64,000 nt of DNA from Emydura subglobosa (GCA_007922225.1 ML679958.1:53586838-53650837); one strand, 5' to 3'. Shown: positions 11,629 through 23,161, numbered from the stretch's first letter. Numbers and translations: made by a program. The notes: generated from the letters alone by a model not told the origin.

Positions 11629-11747
11629 GAGAGACTAATTGCAGTTGATCTGAAAGCTTCTCTAAAAATTTGCACACACATCTGTATTATGGAATAAATA
11701 GCCAGTTTTCATCTGATGCTGGGTTCCCATGCCTGTTGTTTAAATTC
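11629..11747 (+). repeat. Direct duplication, copy B
   Basis: Second copy of the segment at 10951-11071, offset by 678 bp. Shared blocks include TTCTCTAAAAAT, TATGGAATAAATAG and CTGGGTTCCCATGCCTGTTG. The 5' flank (TTCTGGCAAAATA) differs from the flank of copy A. Confidence 0.85.
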
Positions 11748-14700
11748 AATTGTTTAAAATTGATACAGATTGTACTCAGAGCTAAATTAAAAAGGATCTT
11801 TCTCTTCATCTCTTTCTCAGCTGCCTTTCCCTATTGTAATAATGAGGAACTGACAATCTTTTTTGCCTTGGGCATGATAACTTGTTGCTTTATTTGGAGC
11901 CATTCCACACGCTGGTACTTCAGCTAAATACATGCTTGAATTTGTAAGTAAACTTGGGTTATTATCGTCAATGCATCTGCATTTCCATTTTTTCAGAGAT
12001 TCCCTCTCTCCATCTTGTCCCCTCCCCAAAACTTTCACTGAAGTCTGTCAAAATGCGTAATATGCCAGAACAGAGATCCAGCCCAAGTTTTCACAAATAT
12101 TTTCTGACATCACAATAAACTGAAAGCAGCTCAAAGGTAAAAATAAAATTGAGATTCCAGGCACTGGACTGGAGGCAACTAGCTGCATTCCTGAGATGAC
12201 ACTAAAGGTCCCCGTGGGAAGGTGCTCACTGAACAGCAATAAAGCAGCCTTTGTTGGCTAATTCCCAGAGCAGCAATAGCTTGACACTAGCCAACAGCAA
12301 AGGCAAAGAAGGGGATAAAAATGGGTGGAGGAAATCAGGAATATAATTATAATACTTCTGTATAGGAAAAGGGCATTAGAAAGAGAGCTGTCAATAGCAT
12401 AAGACAATTAGAATTGTTATAGTTTCTGTTCTTTTTTTGTAACCTTATTATCAGAGAGGAATGTGAATGGGTTTGAAATATACCTGTGTACTTGATGCTA
12501 ACTGGAGCCCTCTGACTTGCCAACACTGTAGCATTTGATCCAGCGTGTCTGTTTTTGCCATATCATGCATGTGATGCTGCCATTTTGTACAGGGAGGTAG
12601 GAACTTCAACGGAGAGGATTTACTTCATGTGGGTGGCTATCTCCAATTTTCTCTTTCGACCTATTTCAGCTTTGCGTGCAGAATGTTTTGATCTACATTC
12701 TCCCAGTGTGCTCCGTCAGTCGATAACAATTAAATGTTTCTCACTTGATTTTTTTCTCAATAAGACTTAATCATTTTCAAGCAAGATTTAATTATCCTTC
12801 TTCGTTGAAAGAGGATAAATCTATTTTCTTGAAGTTTAGCTAAATTAAGTAATTGTGATTAAAAAAGAAAAGCATAGAAAAGTACCAGACATTTTGGGTG
12901 CTTGAATTGAGGGGGAATTCTGTGGGGAACAAAGTAACCCATGGCAAAATAGATAGGGGCCAGATTATGGACCTTTTTACTGAAGAGCAATTAGTTAGAG
13001 GAGTGGTTAAAAAGACTACTCATTTGAGTAACCGCACACCAATGTGATTGGCAGGTTCACAACAGAGCCCTAAAAGAGTTTAGTACATACAGAAAGAGTG
13101 AAAAAGAAAAGGAAGGAAATTCCTGTTGTTAAATGTTTGCTATTTGAGTCCTTCTGGTGAATATCAGTTTATTTTTGTTCTACAATTTATAGGCGGTAAA
13201 TGTTGGGATAGATCCTTTTCATAGTGTATAGTGTAGGAAAAGTGCTGTGTTATAATGGGTTTTATAGGTGTTTATACTGTATGCTTGAGAATATATAAGT
13301 CTCAGCCTAGGTGTGATTGGTTTGATTATTGCAGATTTGAAATCAATAAAATGATCCCAGCCTTTTAAGTTTGAGAGCACAGAGATGCATAGATAATAGT
13401 GTGTTGACTTAAATGCTCATTCTTTTTCTAGAAATATCACCCATTCTATTAGTGTTCCCCATTTTAAGTATGGGGAATATCAGCAGAACTAAGAACAGCT
13501 CTGAAAGTAAAATGAATTTTTGAATGCCCACTGTGCTGTTCTTTATTTCTTTATGTATTTATAAATACTGTACACACATGCATGTTTCCAGATTTTTTTA
13601 GAAAAAATCAATTTAGAATTAATATTGCTCTAGTAACATAACTTTTAGAAAAAGAAATACCAAAATGTTTAAATTAATTAAACTTTAATAGAGAAATATA
13701 TAGAAATAATAAGGGACAGGAGACAGATATTGATTCTAATACCCAGGTACAAATATTTAAAAGAGAAAAATTCACATGAAATCTTGTATTAATATACTTA
13801 ATTCTGACCCCAAAATGTAGCCAATAAACACAGCATTTGCATTTCTGAATTACAAAATATTTTTTAAAAAGCTTCAGATACTTGTTTCAAGAAGTAAATC
13901 ACTGATATAACTGCAGTAACTATAATTGTCTTGTACCAAAATACTGGTACATGAACAATATTTTAAAGGTCTCTTGTACACACATCTTAGAATTGCCAAA
14001 TATTAACACTTTAATTATAGAGTTAGGTGGCCTGTACACAGAAAACAAAGGGTTTGCTCACTTCCTCCTACAGGAAAGCCCACGGGAGGAGTCAACAGAA
14101 TAGAAGGGAAAACTCTGTGATATTCCCTTCCACTCCCTGCACAGTAACCTGTAGGTTTGGTCCACAAATCTTGCAGATCTTTGTGCTCCCAGTCTGTCTT
14201 TCTATCTTTGGCATCACCCCTCCTTCACTGCCTGGAAGCATGGCTACAGCATGTTGAATGGTTGCAACCCTAACGATACAGTTCTCACTAATGCCTTCAT
14301 AACAGGGTCATATTTCCAAGGATAGGCATGCAAAATTGCACATGTACATTTGCAAGTGCTTAACTTCTGGTGCGGATACAAATCATACATTTGTATGTGC
14401 ACAGGGCCAGTTAAGCAGCTATCTGGCCACAGGTGTGCAGAAATCTGTACATTCACTACAGGAGTTGCATACAGCATGTAATTGCACACCTCAGACTTTG
14501 AAAATCTGAGCCACCAAACTTCAGAAATTGGTGCCTAAAATTAGGCTAATTAAGTATCTAAGTAGATAATTAAGTAGCTAAATAGAAGTCCTGATTTTCA
14601 AAAGAGATGAGCATGCAACAGCTCCAACTGAATCAAGGTGAGCTACTAAGTAGTATTTTGAACACCAAGCCACTTATTTAGGTAGATAAATATGGATTTA

Positions 14701-14752
14701 GAAGCTTTGACTTAATCATCCATATCTGAAAATCTAGTAAGACAGTTTTGAG
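11748..14752. other. Unannotated stretch
   Basis: Three kilobases without a supported gene. Short open frames (up to 85 codons) have no recognisable domain. Around 13005-13035, ACTACTCATTTGAGTAAC is a small palindrome of a type seen again at 35333-35350, and may mark remains of an old foldback repeat. The rest is unremarkable. Confidence 0.45.
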
Positions 14753-15066
14753 CAGGGGTAGTCAATAGGTGGACTGTGGGCCAAATTCAGATTGCCAGAT
14801 GCTTTTGAAAGGAAGACAAAGTCTTTTTATTTACTTATTATTATAATTATTGTCATTTTTTTAAATTAGTTTATCTGGAGTCAGACTATACAAATCTATC
14901 CAAATTTCTTGTTTAATATATATATATATTAATTAATTCATTGTTTATTATATATATTATATATTTATATTTATTATATTATTATATATTATTATTTATA
15001 TTTATTATATATATATATATTAATCAAGAAATTTGGACCTTGACAAAAAATGATTGACTACCCCTG
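14753..15066. mobile_element. hAT-like non-autonomous DNA transposon with an AT-palindrome core
   Basis: Perfect 14-bp terminal inverted repeats: CAGGGGTAGTCAAT at 14753-14766 and ATTGACTACCCCTG at 15053-15066. The CAGGGGT-type end is typical of hAT elements. The flanking 8-mers (GTTTTGAG and GTTAGAGG) agree at only four positions, so the target duplication is not proven. Inside, ATCCAAATTTCTTG (14898-14911) pairs with CAAGAAATTTGGA (about 15025-15037) around some 110 bp of almost pure A/T with TA repeats. No transposase is present. Confidence 0.7.
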
Positions 15067-15254
15067 GTTAGAGGATGGAACTCTTTGCCTCCCCTGAGGA
15101 AGAAAAGGGAACGGTTTAGTTGTTGATAGGTTTTATTTATTATTTAAAGTATAATAATAAAATATAATTTTGGTTACCTAGCATTTCCTATATTGTCTTA
15201 TCACGTAATTTGGAGTTTGTGTTCTGATTTTATGAATTATCATATTTATTAATG

Positions 15255-15670
15255 TAACTGCATTTTTGTCAGGGCATATGAATTGTACAAGCTGTATCCT
15301 GAAGAAAATGAGTCACCCTGTCCTGAAAGGTGGTGGATTCTGGGTACAAAGCCAAAATTCAAGAAGAAAGCTTGGAACAGATGTGCTTTGTCTAAGGCAC
15401 CAGGGACACTATCAAAGAGGAAGGACTTTCTTCAGGAGTCTGTCTTGGATCTGGGTTTTCTATCAAGAGATGCTGAACGACATGTAGAATTGATTCAACT
15501 GGACCAGAGTGAAGTAAGTGGAGAGATTATGCAGGACGTAACCTGTGGTAGAGGGGAGTGGATTAGACACCATGGGACTGGACCAAGTAGTTGCATTTTG
15601 GAGCAACCACAGATCCAGAGTGCCTGGACTGAAGCTGACAGGTTGAGAAAGCGTCCATCCTAGCACCCAC
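15255..15670 (+). other. Unclassified ORF-bearing island
   Basis: A 126-codon frame spans 15283-15663. It begins at a TTG codon rather than ATG and continues open upstream to about 15265. Its composition is mixed and charged (for example PEENESPCPERWW near its start, then LDLGFLSRDAERHVELIQL). A pyrimidine-rich run ending in TTTTTGTCAG at 15263-15272 could act as a splice acceptor. I recognise no domain. The island has a higher GC content than the flanks on both sides. It may be a retroelement fragment, a decayed exon or chance, because opposing and overlapping frames are also open here. Confidence 0.25.
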
Positions 15671-16559
15671 ATAACCACCACTGAGCTAATGGGATTGTGG
15701 AAATGAGGTCACAGGTGTGTGGTGACGGTGTGTTTTATCCGAAAAATGAGCCCACAACAAACTGGGCAGTTTAAAAGACTGGGAGAAAGGGGTTTGCTGT
15801 GTCACCTTCATTTTCTGTCTGTGATCATTTTGTTTTATTATATCTCCCTATATAAAAGTTACCATTTTCCATATTTCCAAGTACACTGAGAGTTTGTGAG
15901 ATTTTGATTTAAAATTCTTAAAACCAGGAGGTGGATTAAATGTTAGTTGAAAGATTGAGCCACATGTGATTTTATTCTAGAAGGGATCATTAGACATATT
16001 CTTCAACCTGGTCCTTCCTGCTGCCAATGACATCTGGCAGAAGGGTTACGTATATGATCGGTAAATAGTAAGGTATTCTGTCTACATGTTTTATTATATG
16101 CTTGAAAAATGTGTTTTTTCTCTAAATGCTAACAGTGTCAGTTACTGTATTGTGAGGCATATATATTTTAATCTCACATGTTTATATGACCCCAGGCACT
16201 GAATGAGCTCCAGCAGCATATCCAGAAGTCATCTTGTATGCATTATTCAAGTCTTAGATTTTGGCCTTCATGTTCACTTAAAATAATCATTTTTGCTTAG
16301 AATGTTGCTGGGCACACTTGCTGGTGTCACCCAGAGTGTCTGAAAGTATTTTTATTTCCATGTGATTTTATTTCATTTTTTTCTGGGAGTTTTGGTTCTC
16401 ACACGTCTGACAAGGTTAAAATGCAGTGGAAGATGCAAGGAATATGCTCCAAAATTATATTAAATATGCCATTATAATTACTTATTTTTTAGTTCTCATT
16501 CTGCATCCCTTACTTATGCTTAATTGCATTTACTCACATGAACAGTCCCTTTCAAGTCA
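15671..16559. other. Unannotated stretch
   Basis: AT-rich sequence with no open frame of note and no repeat that I can name. Confidence 0.5.
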
Positions 16560-17050
16560 ATGGAACTTTTTGCATAATGGCGGCCTGCTCCTCCCCGTGC
16601 CCTTTCTGGGCCAATCCCACTCTCGGCATGAAATGCACACTGATTGGCAGAGGGATCACACCACCCCTTCTGGTCAGGTGGCAATCTGGGGTCCAATCCT
16701 GCCCTCGGGGTGGTCCCACTGGGGCAAAACCCTCTCCTATTGGTGGAGAGTGGGCAGGAGGTGTTCTCAGAAGGGTCACATCACCCGATTCCGGTCAGGT
16801 GGCCATGTTGACCCGGAAGTCAAAACCTGGGGTGGAACCGATGCCCGGTGACCCGATGGGACAGGACTTCCAGTGACAGGCAGGCAGAGCCTAATGGTTA
16901 GGGGCAAGGTTTAAAGGTTCAAGGGGGCGGGGTCCATCTGGAGGCGGGGCCAGAAGTCAGATGACTGGATGGGGCAGGACTTCCGGTGACATGTGGGTGG
17001 ATGGGGCAGGACTTCTGGTAACGGGTAGGTGGGGCTAATGTTTGATTGAT
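16560..17050. promoter_or_regulatory. GC-rich island with CCAAT, GC-box and ETS-like motifs
   Basis: The block stands out from AT-rich flanks. It has four CCAAT boxes in alternating orientation (16611-16615, 16643-16647 inverted, 16693-16697, 16739-16743 inverted). It has CCGGAAGT at 16813-16820 and ACTTCCGG at 16979-16986, which match the ETS-factor consensus, and GC-box-like GGGGGCGGGG at 16923-16932. A loosely repeated unit GATGGGGCAGGACTTCCGGT occurs near 16855, 16967 and 17000. The overlapping open frames on both strands (16426-16876) lack recognisable domains. It could be a retroelement promoter or LTR fragment, or a host CpG-type promoter. No TATA box or adjoining gene settles this. 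Confidence 0.4.
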
Positions 17051-18269
17051 GGTAATCCCCTTGTACTACAGAGGTTGAAGAATTATGCCCTGAGGACTTG
17101 ATTCAAAATTCATTAGCCCTTATTAAGGCCTTTAGTAGGCACCAACAGTGCACTGGCTAGAGATACTTTAGAAACAAGTACGTAGACTCTCAGCCTGATT
17201 CTTCACTTCATACAGCTGTATGCTGGTGTAACTCCATTGACTTAATAAGAGAGAAAAATCTTTGAAAATATAATGAAATGATACTCATAATATGCTGCAT
17301 GATTAGAATTATTCTCTATTAAGGCTTTTTATACTTTGTCATGTGACTTTATATTAACGTATTGTGATGGCTGCCATCTTGGTTTGCACACTGGCATTAA
17401 ATCAGGGACCTTGGGCTAAAATCATGAGCTGCTATGGCTTGAGCTAAAAACCAAAAGCTTTGAATTTGAGGCTGTAACAACTCATATACTCTGTAGATCA
17501 GCATGGAGAGTTAACAAACACTGACTAGTGGGCTTTTACACAGTTTTACACATCCTGAATTCCTAGCTGTCTGATAATTATTTGATGCTTTGTGCTCCAT
17601 AGTGTAAGCCCTGGAGCTGAAGCTGTTGAAACCAGAGAGCTTGCTATTGGAGCCTATTGGAGAGAAGGTAGAAAAACAGCTCAGATAACTCCAGATGGAC
17701 AGACGCTTCACTGGGGAGGGAACTTTCTGCCAGCATCTGTTCATGACTAATGAGAAATGGCTGAATGGGCTGGGCCTCATTTGCATTTCTGTTATGTGAC
17801 AACTTTGGGCATTTTAGCCAAAATTCAGTTAAGTTTTAAGTTTGGGGGCAATAAAATATTATTATCCTCACTGGGTGATGAAAGGGCAAGAGAACTGTAC
17901 TAAATGTACGAAGGAATGAGAGGTCACTCTGACCATAACTATTTTGGCTCAGTTGAGTAGCAAAGACTGAACACTAAAAAAACCTTGTTAGTATATCAGA
18001 GTAACAAAGTACTTCTGGTAATACTGTGTCCCTTGTTCTAAGGATTCTGTTCAGGGTCCTATACACCACTATTTTTTTTCTGAAGACTTGTGAAAAGATG
18101 GCACAGAGACAGCCTTTGCAAACAAGAGGTAGCTTTGAGGCAGTAGGTGGTTTTTGCTGAAATATCAGAGGTAAGTGTCATAGTTGAAGCAATCCAGTAA
18201 GGGATCCCTACCTGGCAATTAACAAGAGCTGTAATTTTACTCTTGGGATAAGTGGTAGAGTCCATTTTA
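17051..18269. other. Unannotated stretch
   Basis: No supported gene. The text at 17190-17240 (GCCTGATTCTTCACTTC, GGTGTAACTCCATTGAC) matches the style of an old amniote repeat with a GTAACTCCATTGACTTCAATGG-like core. The 17400-17820 block resembles a degraded LTR or LINE but was not classified. Confidence 0.4.
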
Positions 18270-18655
18270 GTACTTGAACGACCAAGATGATAAAGGAACA
18301 CTCAAGGAAGATAAGGCTATTGTGGAGAAAATAAATGAATTCTTTGCATTGGTCTTTACAGATGAGCCATTCTTTTTAGGTGACAAATCTGAAGAACTGC
18401 TCCAGATTGAGGTATCATTAGAGGTGGTTTTAGAACAAATTGATAAATTAAAGGATAATAAATCACCAGGACCAGATGGTATTCACCCAAGAGTTCTGAC
18501 GGAACTCAAATGTGGAATTGCAGAACTACTAACAGCTTCTGTACCAGATGATTGGAGTATAGCTAATGTGACACCAATTTTTAAAAAAGGCTCCAGAGGC
18601 AATCTTGGCCATTACAGACCAGTAAACCTTAGTTCGTTAGTTAGTTAGTTAATTA
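18270..18655 (+). mobile_element. CR1-type LINE fragment, start of reverse transcriptase
   Basis: A 124-codon open frame (18274-18648) carries the CR1 linker and the first RT blocks: KINEFFALVFTDE, then KLKDNKSPGPDGIHPRVL, then DWSIANVTPIFKKGSRGN and YRPVNLSSL. It is an almost unbroken match to the expected order. A TTAGTTAGTTAG run (18636-18650) closes it, and the following RT core is absent. The CR1 3' tail reappears at 19346. It is a partial, dead copy. The open frame is younger-looking than that at 1384. Confidence 0.85.
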
Positions 18656-19345
18656 GTCTCTGTAACAGACTGGGGCCACCCCTGAGAATCGGCATTGGAG
18701 AGAGGCCACGCCTCTTCATAATACACAGTATGGAAAGTCCCCGGAAACAAAGGTGAGGGGACCCTGACATCAGGCTATGTGTCTGGATTTTCAGGTAGTG
18801 TGGGACAGACAATAGTTAGGGGGTTGATCTGTAACCAGGTAACCGTCCCACAGTCTAAAAGCCCAGTCCCTCAGGCAGGGTGAGTCAGGAAGCAGTATAG
18901 TCTCACAGCAAAGGCAAAGGTGAGCACCAATACAGTCTCCGGCTCATGACAAGGAGTGGGCACTAACACCGTCTAAGACTCACCAGCAAATGAGTCAAGG
19001 ACTAGTACATTCTAGGGCTCGCAGGCAAAGGGGTCAAGCACCACCGAGGATTCAGAGGCCAGGGAGAGGTTGCCACCCCAAGAGTGGGGTGGCAAGGGGG
19101 AGTGAGATCCCACTCCACTGCATACCAGCCCAAGGCCGTAATAGTGGTGGAGTGTTCCACCACTGGCTCAGCAGGGCTCCAGCTGAATGCACTGACTGGT
19201 GCTCAGGCATGAGCACAGACAGACTGTGGTTGGTTACCCCTGGAATACTTCCTCCACCCACTTTGCAATGTACCTGCAATGTACCTGCCTCCTCCTCCAA
19301 CCTGACAGTCCCAGAAGATCCTCATTGTGTAGGTTGTCATGCAGC
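18656..19345. mobile_element. GC-rich LTR-like block between CR1 pieces
   Basis: The block starts TGTAACAGACTGGGG and is much more GC-rich than its surroundings. It holds repeated GGCAAAGGGGTCAAGCACC-type units between 18890 and 19045. The segment ACTCCACTGCATACCAGCCC (about 19110) is close to ACTCCACTGCATCCTAGCCC at about 63180, linking it to the GC-rich family at the right end of the window. No matching target duplication was found. The overlapping open frames (18990-19405, both strands) are noise from GC-rich sequence. Confidence 0.45.
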
Positions 19346-19498
19346 TCTGGTGGTTTAGAAGTTTTTAAGGTGTGGCTTGACAAAGCCCTGGCTGAGATGA
19401 TTTAGTTGGGGTTGGTCCTGCTTTGAGCAGGGGGTTGGACTAGATGACCTCTTGAGGTCCCTTCCAACCCTAATCTTCTATGATTCTATGATTCTATT
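19346..19498 (+). mobile_element. CR1 3' end
   Basis: Text TTTTTAAGGTGTGGCTTGAC, then GGGTTGGACTAGATGACCTC, TTGAGGTCCCTTCCAACCC and the diagnostic octamer tail TCTATGATTCTATGATTCTA. This is the standard CR1 3' UTR. It is either the far end of the CR1 at 18270 after loss of the middle, or a separate 5'-truncated copy. Confidence 0.9.
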
Positions 19499-19724
19499 CC
19501 CATATTTCTGAATAGGGGCTTGAGCCACTGTTATTTGTTAAGCTTTGCAGAAGGAACCCCTAGATAACAGAGCATGACCCTTTTTGCTGATGGCAACATC
19601 TAGCAGATGGTCTACAATAGGAAAGTAAGGATTCCATAGAGGGGGGTCTGTGTGCATATAGGCCTTATTCAGGAATACTCTTAAGCACATGCTTAAATTC
19701 ATCCTTGCTCAGCAAAAAAGTTCA

Positions 19725-20118
19725 CTAGAGCTGTTTGAAAAATCGGAGAAAAAAATCACAAAAGATTTTGAAAATTTTGAAGTTTCATTCTGTGGGTCCA
19801 TGATTTCTGTTTTAATTTTTTTTTAATTATTTATTGAAAATGGTATTTTTTTCTTTTTTGATTTTTTTTAATTTTAAAACTTTTCAGTTTCTCTTTCATT
19901 CTCCCTTTTCTTCCTTAGTTTCTCCACCTATTTTGCCACTGAAAATGGTGAAAACAAATAGGGAATACATTGAAAACCAGGGTGAAAAAAAGAAAAAAAA
20001 ACAGCTATTTTTGTTTTTGTCTAATTTTTTTTGAAAATCATGAAACATTTTTTTTTAATTTCTGACTTTAAAAAAGACAATTTTTCAGTAAAAAGTTTTG
20101 CAGTTGGCCATCTCTAAA
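19725..20118. repeat. A/T-homopolymer-rich foldback repeat, copy 3
   Basis: Begins AGAGCTGTTTGAAAAATCGG and ends TTGGCCATCTCTAAAC. The body is runs of T and A with TGAAAATGGT motifs. The open frame 19834-20034 is poly-Phe/Lys noise. It is of the same style as 6265-6625 and 58330-58560. Confidence 0.5.
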
Positions 20119-21104
20119 CGTAAATGTGTGCTTAATTTGAAACAAGTTTCATTGACATCAGTCGTAGTTAAAAGCCATATGTTTTGCTGAATAGAAATGC
20201 TTTCCTGAATTGGTGCCCCAGTCTGTTACCCACTCTATGACAGTAGCCAGTACCACTTCAGAGGATGGTTCAAGAGAAATTAATCTAGATTTTAAAAAGA
20301 GCTTAGCACCCAACAGCTTAATATATATATTCAGAAGGCATGAAAAAGACATAAAATTAACCAGTTTCCATCCTTCCTACAGTATTCATCATCATTAACT
20401 TTTTTTTTTTGAGGGCATGCTATGGGTGGAGTCATATCACCTGTGTGAAATGTCCTCCCAACCATACTCATAAGTAAAAGACTACCTTCACTATTGCCTG
20501 CTATCATTTTTAAAAAGGCCCTCCAGATAAATTTTCAAAAGCAGGACAGATTGCACCTTTCTGTGGAAGCACTGTTTGGACAGGGCCAAGGGGCAGGAAA
20601 TGTATGAGATTCACCTCTCAAAGGTCTCACAATGACAGGGAACAGGGTTTCCTCAACTCCATATGGAACAAGAGGAGAGATTCAGTCCTCAGAAACCATG
20701 GATCCTTGGAGTCTGCAGATTTGGCTGATCAGACACTCTGCACTCTGCACTGTTTCCGTACATCCTTTATTTCCCTGACAGAATATGTCCAACAGACCTG
20801 TGATATAAAAAGCTTCTGAGCCCTTCTGTACCTTGGAAGCTCTCTTCAAAGTGGATCCCAGTACACGGAAGAAGCTCCACCACAATTTAATGCAGGCTCG
20901 GGTTTTATTAACTTTTCTGCAGATTTCCTATTGGTAAGGAAGGGGGTAATTTGCATTTTCAACCCTTTTTCACATGTGGATCTCCAAAAGAGTGAGATAC
21001 ACTCTGCTCATGAAAGGCGGGGATAGTTCTATGGAACTGGATGATCTCCTGCTCCATCTTGGGCTAGAGGATGAATAGAAAGCTTTGGAAAGCTTCAGTA
21101 GCAT
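20119..21104. other. Unannotated stretch
   Basis: Overlapping short frames on both strands (20210-20398, 20604-20885) have no recognisable motif. No repeat was identified with confidence. Confidence 0.45.
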
Positions 21105-21480
21105 ATAGAATCATAGAAGTGTAGGACTGGAAGGGATCTGAATAGGTCATCTATTCTAGTCCTCTGCACTCAACGCTGGATTATGTAATAACTAGACCAT
21201 CCCTGACTGGTGTTTGTCTAACCTGTTCTCAAAAACCTCTAGTGATGGAGATTCCACAACCTCCTTAGGCAATTTATTCCAGTGTTTAACTACCCTGACA
21301 GGAAGTTTTTCCTAATGTCCAACCTAAACTACCCTTGCTGTAATTTAAGCCCATTGCTTCTTTTCCTATACTCAGAGGCTAAGGAGAATAATTTTTCCCT
21401 TCCTTCTTCTAACAACATTTTATTCACTTGAAAACTGTTATCATGTCCCTACTTCAGTCTTCTCTCTCCAGACTAAAGGA
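21105..21480 (-). mobile_element. CR1 LINE 3' end, minus strand
   Basis: Starts with the inverted octamer tail ATAGAATCATAGAA (21105-21118), followed by GACTGGAAGGGATCTGAATA. It continues with the antisense ORF2 C-terminus: TCAAAAACCTCTAGTGATGG, GATTCCACAACCTCC, TTTTTCCTAATGTCCAACC. It ends in TCCAGACTAAA near 21478. This is a 5'-truncated copy with no coding capacity. Confidence 0.9.
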
Positions 21481-22358
21481 ATTATACAGGGCTTATCTGT
21501 CAAATAAAAATCATGATATGGTCCCTATTAGGCTGCAGAGATAGTGGCATCTTGGCTTGAGGCCAAATGATTTGAGGAAAGCTCTCATCACCACATTCTT
21601 CCATGTGAGCAATCACTTTTCACTTGCTAACTCCAGGATAATTCCCCCAGCCAAAGTCATGGCCCTGCCAGCTACTCCATGTGGACACAGGAGTCAAACT
21701 GCATGGAGCAGCTTGTAGGCTCAAGGCCTGAATGGGTAATATTCTTACAGCCTGCCCATACTGCCAAGGGAAGTTTTTACAGATGCAAAAACAACACAGC
21801 AAAAAAACCCCAAACATCATAAACTTCCTTCTGTTAAATAAGGGATATTATTTTACCCTTGATTAGTGTGCACAACTCCCATTAGATTTAATAAGGATTG
21901 AACCAAAACACTGAAGATAAAATACACTCCTTCATTTGTTCTCCGATAAATAGCAAACTTACATTATCCTCCCATAGTGGCTGTACTACTACATTGCAGT
22001 TGGTTGTTTTCTGCATACCTTTTCTTATGGCGTAGCCAGGGCCTTTGGTGCTCTTCAGTGTGAATTTGATCCTAGGTACAGTGAAATTAGGTCTCTGTAG
22101 AGGATTTGACAGAGAGGTAATTGATGCTGATGAAATCCCATATTAATGAAAATAGGAAAATGTCCATTTTGGTACATTCTGCTCCCACTTATACTAGTTT
22201 AAGTCTTTTATCGTTACCCTAACTTCCGTGATGATACTCTTGATTTACAGGCAATGTAACTGAGTTCAAAATCAGGCCTGCTATGCTTCTCTTATTTCTG
22301 TACCTGCCCTTGTCTTTCTGTGGGTTTTTTTCTGCACACTTTTTCACCTTTCCCTGCC
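21481..22358. other. Unannotated stretch
   Basis: No gene or clear repeat. Confidence 0.5.
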
Positions 22359-22457
22359 TTTAATACTGCCATTTGTGCAGCTGTCCCTGTCTCTACTGCT
22401 GCTATTTCTACATCTGCCCCTGTTTTTATTGCTGCCATTTGTGCATCTGCCTCTTGC
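22359..22457 (+). repeat. 33-bp tandem repeat, three units
   Basis: Units at 22359-22391, 22392-22424 and 22425-22457 share the frame TTTANTRCTGCCATTTGTGC followed by a variable GCTGTCCCTGT-like half. Because 33 is divisible by three, it falls as an 11-residue imperfect repeat (TAAI, AAICA) inside a 137-codon frame at 22320-22733. That frame has no recognised domain and is probably an accident of the repeat. Confidence 0.7.
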
Positions 22458-23135
22458 TGTGCAACTTATATGGTATTGTCAGTAGTAAGGGACAGTGAAG
22501 GTTATAATTTACTTTCCTCAGCACACACTCTCACTCTCACAAACTCACTCTCCTTATACTTATCCTGTCACTGTCCCATAGCTCACACATTTCTCTTTAG
22601 TACCCCAACATCTTTCTCTCCCACCAAAGAAGAAAGGAATTTACATATTAATTATAACTTGTCTAGTAAAAATGAAACAGACACCTGTAATTATACAGAG
22701 GCACCACACTCTTGCACATTGCTAAATCAATGATGAATGGGAAAGAGAGCTCATTAAAATGAATAACAAATTTACTGCATAATACATCTAGATTTGCAGA
22801 ACATATTAATTCAATGGGGTTGAAATATGTGATATTAAATAGCATGTGTGAAGAAACCTTCAAGAGTAATTTAAATAATTATGCTAGTGCTAGATAGTAT
22901 TTTGTTTGTTTGTTTTCCTTATGCCCAGTTACTAATGACTGGATCCTAAAAAGTTATTTCCGTGCCTAAGCAGGGTTGATTTCAGTGGGAGTTAGGTACC
23001 TAAATTCCTTTGAGGATCTGAGCCTGAATTCCTTAGTTAAGTTACAAAATTCTGTTTTATGAAACCTGGTTTTCAGCAGAATTTGCCAAACCAGGTTTAC
23101 CACTTAACACTGGGGTCTATGTTCTGCTCTCAGTT
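22458..23135. other. Unannotated stretch
   Basis: No gene or confident repeat. Confidence 0.5.
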
Positions 23136-23161
23136 ATAATAATAATAATAATAATAATAAT
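23136..23161. repeat. (TAA)n microsatellite
   Basis: About eight uninterrupted ATA/TAA triplets, immediately 5' of a MIR-type SINE. Confidence 0.9.

Noticed and set aside
22500..22620. Repeated CTCACTCTCACAAACTC-like words as a possible satellite or CRISPR-like array
   Set aside because: Not regular in spacing. The source is eukaryotic and there are no direct repeats with spacers.
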